The notes under the pieces were generated by a model. It was not told the origin of the DNA and did no database searches. It was given only the letters and a program-made list of their open reading frames with translations. The translations under genes were made by a program, and so were the position numbers. This document shows, one piece after another, positions 59,491 to 64,000 of a DNA stretch of 64,000 nucleotides (position 1 is the stretch's first letter; each line of letters starts with the position of its first letter). The stretch is from an uncultured Eubacteriales bacterium (GTDB lineage: Bacteria; Bacillota; Clostridia; Oscillospirales; CAG-272), in contig URHI01000001.1 in the NCBI GenBank assembly GCA_900547565.1, positions 5,838-69,837 of the forward strand. Reading direction: 5' to 3'.

Positions 59491-59527
59491 AGCCGGATAT
59501 TTGCGCTAAGAGTTGATAGATCCGGCT
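59491..59527 (-). terminator. Hairpin downstream of the SGNH hydrolase gene
   Basis: Perfect 8-bp arms AGCCGGAT/ATCCGGCT with a loop of about 21 nt, followed by TTCCTCG on the - strand. It is a weak terminator. Confidence 0.45.
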
Positions 59528-59610
59528 GTTTTATGCTAAGATATAATTACTGTTCAGGAGATAACACAGCATACTTTTCAAGCAGCGTCGTCCGCTCTGT
59601 TTTAACGGCA

Positions 59611-60402
59611 TTACCACTTTGCACCGCTGTTGTGGTAGGGCGTTCCGATAAAGCCTACCTGCGTGAAATCGTCCGGATTGTTGCGGATAATGTAATCTAT
59701 ATATGACGATATAACACGTGACGCCATAAGATATCCCGCTGCATTGAGGTGCCCGCCAAGGTAGAAATTGCGTCTGAACTCGTCATCGCACCGCGGAACA
59801 TACTTTTCAAGGTCAACAACATACGTCCACTCAAACAACGCGGCTATGTCGTGTATCAGCCCGGCCAGCTCGGTGACCTTGTCGTCCTTATCACGGTTGA
59901 AGCCGTGCGGCAGCGTAAGCAGGAAGAACCGTGCTTTGGGCTGAATCTGCTTGTAACGCTGAATGATCTGACCATAATATCCCGCAAACGTTGGCTTGCT
60001 CAGATGGTAATCCTCAACATTGATGTCGGACGCACTGCCAAGCTCTATGTGGTTGATGTCGTTGCAACCAAGCGCAATGGTATAGGCCTGACATGCAAGC
60101 TCGGGAGCCCAGAAGCCGCGCGACTCGGCAAAGCTCTCGCAGTAATTCTTGGCCGTCATTCCACCCTTGGAGAAGTTGTAAACCTTGATGCCGGCGGCAC
60201 GGGCAATGTACTGCCCCCACGAATATTCGAAATAATCGTGATATCCCTTTTTGTTGTTGTCGTCCAACGACTCGAACTCGCCGGACGACAGGCTGTCCCC
60301 GATACACCCCATAGTGCGGAAAATGCCGCACAGTCCTCCATCCGGCAGTAAACGCTCGAGCGGCTTCTCGCCGGGAATAGCCATATACGATCTTATATCC
60401 AT
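59611..60402 (-). CDS. SGNH/GDSL-type hydrolase
   Basis: 263 residues without signal peptide. SGNH blocks in order: GCIGDSLSSGEFE (Ser37 nucleophile), a Gly block in FSKGGMTAKNY, GCND with the Asn, and GGHLNAAGY with the catalytic His. Such enzymes cleave acyl or acetyl esters on sugars, lipids or peptidoglycan. It has its own promoter and is monocistronic. The substrate is unknown; carbohydrate de-esterification fits the genome's sugar focus. Confidence 0.87.
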   Translation of the reverse strand: MDIRSYMAIPGEKPLERLLPDGGLCGIFRTMGCIGDSLSSGEFESLDDNNKKGYHDYFEYSWGQYIARAAGIKVYNFSKGGMTAKNYCESFAESRGFWAPELACQAYTIALGCNDINHIELGSASDINVEDYHLSKPTFAGYYGQIIQRYKQIQPKARFFLLTLPHGFNRDKDDKVTELAGLIHDIAALFEWTYVVDLEKYVPRCDDEFRRNFYLGGHLNAAGYLMASRVISSYIDYIIRNNPDDFTQVGFIGTPYHNSGAKW

Positions 60403-60444
60403 AACATGTCCTTTCTGCGGGGATGTCCCCTATTATTTGCAGTC

Positions 60445-60473
60445 ATTTTACCACATTCCTGCCGTTTTTTCAA
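60445..60473 (-). promoter_or_regulatory. Sigma-A promoter of the SGNH hydrolase gene
   Basis: On the - strand TTGAAA (60468-60473), 17 bp, TAAAAT (60445-60450). Confidence 0.65.
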
Positions 60474-60612
60474 TAGTCATGCGCAATTTCGAACTCAGTT
60501 TGCAGTTCGTCTGCGTAAAAAAATCAGTCTTTCATCGTCCGTCCCACTATACGGACTTTCCGGGACGTGCAGATGTAAAACACAAAAATATCCGACAAAG
60601 GAGAATATGCAC

Positions 60613-61122
60613 ATGAAAAATCTGATTTTTGTCAACGGAACCATGGGTGCCGGAAAGACCTCGGTATGCCGGGAGTTGAAAATGCTGCTGCCGCCGTCGG
60701 TTTTTCTGGACGGCGACTGGTGCTGGGATGCCTTTCCCTTCTCCGTTACAGACGGTACACGGCAAATGGTAGTAAACAATATCTGCTTTATGCTCAACAG
60801 CTTTTTGAAGTGCAGTGAATACCAAAACATCATTTTTTGCTGGGTAATGCACGAGCAGACAATAGTCGACAGTATTCTGTCACGCCTCTCGCTCGACGGT
60901 GTGAAATTCCGTCTGTTCACGCTGACTCTGTCTGAGGAGGCTTTGCGGACACGTCTGGGCGCTGATGTTGCCGCCGGGATACGTCAGCCGGACGTGATTG
61001 AGCGTAGTGTTGCGCGTCTGCCGCTATACCGTGCTATGGACAGCACAAAAATCGATGTGACCTATATAAACGCACATCAAGCGGCCGCCGAAATAGCTGC
61101 AGAATACATAAAGGCGGATTGA
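60613..61122 (+). CDS. P-loop nucleotide kinase-like protein
   Basis: 169 residues. Walker A GTMGAGKTS lies at 9-17, with a FLDGDWCWD strand downstream as in shikimate/gluconate kinase-like and AAA_18-type proteins. RLGADVAAGIRQPDVIERSVARL resembles a lid region. It probably phosphorylates a small metabolite. The ATG at 60613 with AAAGGAG 9 bp upstream is preferred over an ATG 6 bp earlier. Confidence 0.82.
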   Translation: MKNLIFVNGTMGAGKTSVCRELKMLLPPSVFLDGDWCWDAFPFSVTDGTRQMVVNNICFMLNSFLKCSEYQNIIFCWVMHEQTIVDSILSRLSLDGVKFRLFTLTLSEEALRTRLGADVAAGIRQPDVIERSVARLPLYRAMDSTKIDVTYINAHQAAAEIAAEYIKAD

Positions 61123-61164
61123 CCTCTCCTTGCGCCGGAGAGTCGTGCAGCCGGCGTGAACAAA

Positions 61165-61200
61165 TACAAAAAACACCCCGGTGATATAAATCATCGGGGT
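61165..61200 (-). terminator. Terminator of the CPBP protease gene
   Basis: On the - strand ACCCCGATGA/TCACCGGGGT stem followed by GTTTTTTGTATTTG. Confidence 0.85.
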
Positions 61201-61869
61201 TCAGCTGTTGAAAAGTATAAATCCTATTGTATTTGTGGCAAAATTGGCGAACATGTGAGCAAGCCATGACAGGTAAATATTGTTGAATTTTTCGTCAAGC
61301 CAGTTGAAAATCACGCCGCCGGCGAACAAGCCGACCAGCGACAGCAAAACCACAGGCCAGCCGAACCAGCCTATCATCATGGCAATATGGTAAAGTGCAA
61401 ACATTGCTGCGCTGAACAAATAAGCAATTGTGCGCCCGGCATGTTTTTTCAGTGTAAGGAAGGCAAATCCGCGGAAAAAGTATTCCTCCAGAAGCGAATT
61501 TACAAATGAAATATACAGCGCTACGTACAGAAAATTCTGCCGGTTTACGCCGGTGGTGGAGGTCAGGCTTTTGGTCAGTGCGGAGAAGTCGAACACATCC
61601 TTGAACACGAAATACGCCGTCAGAACAACGGCATAGACCGCTATTCCGGTTGCCGCTGCAATCAAAATGCCTCTTTTATCCGGCACAAACACCCTGCGGA
61701 ATATATTATCCCGGAACAGCAAGGCATAGGTTGCCGACATTCCCGCAAACAGCACGATTTTTATCAGTGACTTAATCACATATCCCGGCTGTATGACGGC
61801 ATCTACCAGTCCCATGAAAACGCAGGCAACGGCAACAGTTATTATAATAAATACAGATTGTTTTTTCAA
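61201..61869 (-). CDS. CPBP-family intramembrane metalloprotease (CAAX protease-like)
   Basis: 222 residues with about six membrane segments. Catalytic motifs are EEYFFRG (EE at 128-129, Arg133) and conserved histidines in YHIAMM and near LAHMFANF. Members process membrane proteins or peptides, for example in bacteriocin self-immunity or signalling. No ATG fits; translation probably starts at TTG 61869 with CCGGAG 7 bp upstream. Confidence 0.88.
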   Translation of the reverse strand: MKKQSVFIIITVAVACVFMGLVDAVIQPGYVIKSLIKIVLFAGMSATYALLFRDNIFRRVFVPDKRGILIAAATGIAVYAVVLTAYFVFKDVFDFSALTKSLTSTTGVNRQNFLYVALYISFVNSLLEEYFFRGFAFLTLKKHAGRTIAYLFSAAMFALYHIAMMIGWFGWPVVLLSLVGLFAGGVIFNWLDEKFNNIYLSWLAHMFANFATNTIGFILFNS

Positions 61870-61973
61870 TATTATACTCCGGTACGGTTGGTTTGATGTT
61901 GTTTTATGTGAATATCAGACAGTCAGGGTGGCTGTAGCCGTACCCAACGGCCACAGTCACCGTAAACCGTATC

Positions 61974-63038
61974 TCAAACCAGCTCGTCCCTGAACTCAAC
62001 CGGAGCCTTACGGCTGTCGGAATCAAACGCCGCCTCCATAATACGCATCACCCGCATAAGCTGCTCATGCGTGACTATCTGCTTTTCACGGCCGTCAATG
62101 GCTGCACAGACATTGCGATAAAAATCATGCACATCAGACTCTGGGCGTTGCACCACACTTTCGGTAATCGTCTTTTCGTCGCGTGGAGCCATTGTTTTGG
62201 TGAGTCCTGCCGCAGTAACGACCGGAACAACGTCTTTTTCGTCCCAGTTTTTGCAGCAGACAACACGGCAGTCCTCGCGCCAGTCATTGACCATAGCCGA
62301 GCCGTTTGTACCTGTCATATAAAACCGTGGCATGGAAATGAAGTTGCTGGTACCCACCTCAATCAGCGCGGTAAGTCCCTGCTCAAAATACAATTCCAGT
62401 CTGAATCCGTCGTCAACTTCATAATTTGTGATGTGATTGCATCGGCAGTACACCGATTCGATCCTGCGGTCGGTAACGATACCCAGCATCTGGTCTATCA
62501 GGTGAACGCCCCAGTCAAGTATCATGCCGCCTCCGTGCTCCTTCTTGCCGCGCCAGTCACCGGGAATTCCGCGTGAGCCGTGTATGCGGGATTCTACCGA
62601 CGTAACCTCACCCAGCTCCCCCGAAGCATACACCTGCTTCATCATAAGATAATCGCAGTCCCATCGGCGGTTTTGATGGGCGGTGAACAGGCGGTTGTAT
62701 CTGTGCGATGCATCGATCATTTCCTGAAGATCAGCCGATGAAACGGTTACCGGCTTTTCTGAAATAACATTCTTGCCCGCCGCCATACACTGAATGGCCA
62801 GCGGCTTGTGCAGCTCGTTCGGTACTGCAATGGTCACCAGCTCTACCGACTTGTCCGCCAGCAGTGCGTCAAGCGACTCATATACATAAATACCGTTCTC
62901 CCGCGCCAACTCACAGCGTTCCGGCTTTATGTCGTATATTCCGGCCAGCTCGCACACGTCACTCTTTATCAGGTAACGGGTGTGCCAGCCCCCCATACCT
63001 CCGTAGCCTATTACGGCAACTCTTTTTTTTGTGCTCAT
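61974..63038 (-). CDS. Gfo/Idh/MocA-family oxidoreductase
   Basis: 354 residues. The N-terminal Rossmann fold (VIGYGGMGGWHTRYL) binds NAD(P), SEKPVTVSSADL holds the conserved Lys, and GGMILDWGVHLIDQM begins the C-terminal substrate domain (His/Asp pair). It is a paralogue of the enzyme at 9952-11100 but clearly distinct. The ATG at 63038 has AGGAGG upstream. It has its own promoter with two similar operator-like palindromes and appears to be monocistronic; its sugar or cyclitol substrate is unknown. Confidence 0.9.
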   Translation of the reverse strand: MSTKKRVAVIGYGGMGGWHTRYLIKSDVCELAGIYDIKPERCELARENGIYVYESLDALLADKSVELVTIAVPNELHKPLAIQCMAAGKNVISEKPVTVSSADLQEMIDASHRYNRLFTAHQNRRWDCDYLMMKQVYASGELGEVTSVESRIHGSRGIPGDWRGKKEHGGGMILDWGVHLIDQMLGIVTDRRIESVYCRCNHITNYEVDDGFRLELYFEQGLTALIEVGTSNFISMPRFYMTGTNGSAMVNDWREDCRVVCCKNWDEKDVVPVVTAAGLTKTMAPRDEKTITESVVQRPESDVHDFYRNVCAAIDGREKQIVTHEQLMRVMRIMEAAFDSDSRKAPVEFRDELV

Positions 63039-63088
63039 AGTAAACCTCCTCGTTGACAGAAGCAAACTGTTTCTTTATATTCAAACAT

Positions 63089-63151
63089 ATTATATGACAA
63101 TAATTGTCCGATTGCAAGTCACAAATAGGCATTTATAGGACATAAATTGTC
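63089..63151 (-). promoter_or_regulatory. Promoter and paired operators of the Gfo/Idh/MocA gene
   Basis: On the - strand TTGCAA (63112-63117), 17 bp, perfect TATAAT (63089-63094). GACAATAATTGTC (63096-63108) is a perfect palindrome between the two boxes, and GACATAAATTGTC (63139-63151), a near copy, lies 43 bp away, about four helical turns. This layout suggests a dimeric repressor that loops or binds cooperatively. Confidence 0.7.
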
Positions 63152-63160
63152 ATCTCGCAA

Positions 63161-63190
63161 CAAAAACGCGTCGGCAGCATATCCGGCGCG
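63161..63190 (-). terminator. Terminator after the CpsD gene
   Basis: On the - strand CGCGCCGG and CCGACGCG pair with one mismatch, followed by TTTTTGTTG. Confidence 0.6.
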
Positions 63191-63208
63191 GTTTTATAAT
63201 TCAAGTAG

Positions 63209-63934
63209 TTATTCTTTTTTGGAGGCCTCGGCATTGGAAATATCACCGTAGCCATAGCCATAACTATAACCGGCTTTGCCGTAATACTTTTTATAGTATC
63301 TGTCACCCTTGTGCTTTACATGATTAAGCCCCGCTCCGAGTATGCGACAGCCTGCCTTCTGAAGTTGGCTTTTAACTGCCTCAACTTTCTTATATGACAC
63401 CATATCTGCGCCTATAACGATTATTGCACTGTCGCATGCAGTGGCAATAACTGCTGCATCGATAACCAGTCCGAGCGGAGGGGTATCTATAAGAATGTAG
63501 TCATAATAAGGCTTTTCATTCTCAATCAACTCACGAAACAAGCCGGAACCCAGTAGCTCCGCAGGGTTCGGAGGAAACTTTCCGGCAAAAATTATGTCAA
63601 AACCGGCATCGGTATTGTACTTTACATCTTCGATCGTTGCCTGGCCTGACAGCAACTGTGACAGTCCCTTAACTCCATTCTCCCCGGTATAGCGGCTGAC
63701 TGATACCGACTGACGCATATCGGTATCGATAAGCATTACCTTTTTGCCTGCCTCGGCGAAGGCGCGCGCCAGGTCCAGGCAGACTGTTGTTTTACCTTCA
63801 TGCGCTTCGCAGCTGGTAAGCGCAATGACCTTAACATCTGCTCCGCAGAACTGGATGTTGGTCCTCAGCGTTTTATACGCTTCCGATGTGAAATACTCGC
63901 TTTTGAACTCAAAAATCAATTTGATTTGCTTCAT
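63209..63934 (-). CDS. CpsD/CapB-family protein-tyrosine (BY) kinase
   Basis: 241 residues. Walker A in SCEAHEGKTT, Walker A' VMLIDTDMRQS and Walker B YILIDTPPLG define the bacterial tyrosine kinase (BY-kinase) fold. The C-terminus carries a tyrosine cluster (DRYYKKYYGKAGYSYGYGYGD) that is autophosphorylated in this family. It controls chain length and export of capsule or exopolysaccharide together with a Wzz-like membrane activator, whose gene end overlaps its start by 4 bp at the window edge. Confidence 0.93.
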   Translation of the reverse strand: MKQIKLIFEFKSEYFTSEAYKTLRTNIQFCGADVKVIALTSCEAHEGKTTVCLDLARAFAEAGKKVMLIDTDMRQSVSVSRYTGENGVKGLSQLLSGQATIEDVKYNTDAGFDIIFAGKFPPNPAELLGSGLFRELIENEKPYYDYILIDTPPLGLVIDAAVIATACDSAIIVIGADMVSYKKVEAVKSQLQKAGCRILGAGLNHVKHKGDRYYKKYYGKAGYSYGYGYGDISNAEASKKE

Positions 63935-64000
63935 TTATCCTCGGCGCTCCTTTCGGTGGTTCCGATAGTAGTGTGATCACCGTATCTGCCGTAGCGGCCG
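63931..64000 (-). CDS. C-terminal fragment, probable Wzz/YveK-type polysaccharide co-polymerase
   Basis: An open frame enters from the right edge and ends with TGA at 63931-63933, overlapping the CpsD ATG (ATGA). It encodes about 22 residues ending ERSAEDK. Its position directly upstream of CpsD is where the membrane activator CpsC/YveK normally lies, so this identity is inferred from context only. Confidence 0.5.
   Translation of the reverse strand, partial: GRYGRYGDHTTIGTTERSAEDK

Overview
The window looks like a chromosomal segment of an uncultured, anaerobic, endospore-forming member of the Clostridia, probably an Oscillospiraceae-like gut bacterium. The reasons are sporulation genes (sigG, spoVAC), an oxygen-sensitive class III ribonucleotide reductase, Gram-positive lipoproteins with Thr/Pro linkers rich in DTT, strong AGGAGG ribosome binding sites, and many TTGACA-N17-TATAAT promoters. 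No tRNA, rRNA, CRISPR array, transposase or phage gene was seen. The taxonomic assignment is inference.

Left part, 1-12.1 kb (- strand): one long carbohydrate operon runs from a sigma-A promoter at 12115-12143. It encodes two sugar-phosphate isomerase/epimerase-type TIM barrels, a Gfo/Idh/MocA dehydrogenase, a class I xylose isomerase, a PfkB kinase, an AraC regulator, a solute-binding lipoprotein, a lipoprotein with a metallo-beta-lactamase domain, a neutral-ceramidase-like protein and a DegT aminotransferase. From 12.6 to 14.9 kb lie a MazF-like toxin without an antitoxin, class II aldolase and a small hypothetical gene.

Middle, 15-31 kb: a second solute-binding lipoprotein is paired with an alkaline-phosphatase lipoprotein and a leucine-rich-repeat lipoprotein. 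Then come dusB, an ECF sigma/anti-sigma/winged-helix operon and a solitary spoVAC. Next is a striking ORF that joins a complete ECF sigma factor to the C-terminal part of a solute-binding protein. It is followed by a lipoprotein and a GDPD lipoprotein, then a YtrA-type GntR/ABC operon. Three lipoproteins here (MBL, alkaline phosphatase, GDPD) share an alpha/beta module of about 120 residues. Each sits beside a solute-binding-protein domain, so the same unusual pairing occurs three times.

Right part, 31-64 kb: an oligopeptide ABC operon whose OppD, OppF, OppC and OppA are all much enlarged, the ATPases by coiled-coil-like insertions. An anaerobic RNR locus follows (NrdG, NrdD with a fused C-terminal redoxin, thioredoxin reductase) with NrdR-box-like sites. 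Then come cinA, pgi, a D,D-carboxypeptidase and a NahK/nucleotidyltransferase/GalE/GalM sugar-activation operon. sigG has its ribosome binding site buried in a 14-bp hairpin. The segment ends with rplS, scattered housekeeping genes and the start of a CpsD-type capsule operon.

The best candidates for something undescribed are the ECF-sigma/solute-binding-protein fusion with its three paralogous loci, and a 110-bp structured repeat present twice (14968-15077 and 57942-58051) whose eight differences all fall outside its main stems.
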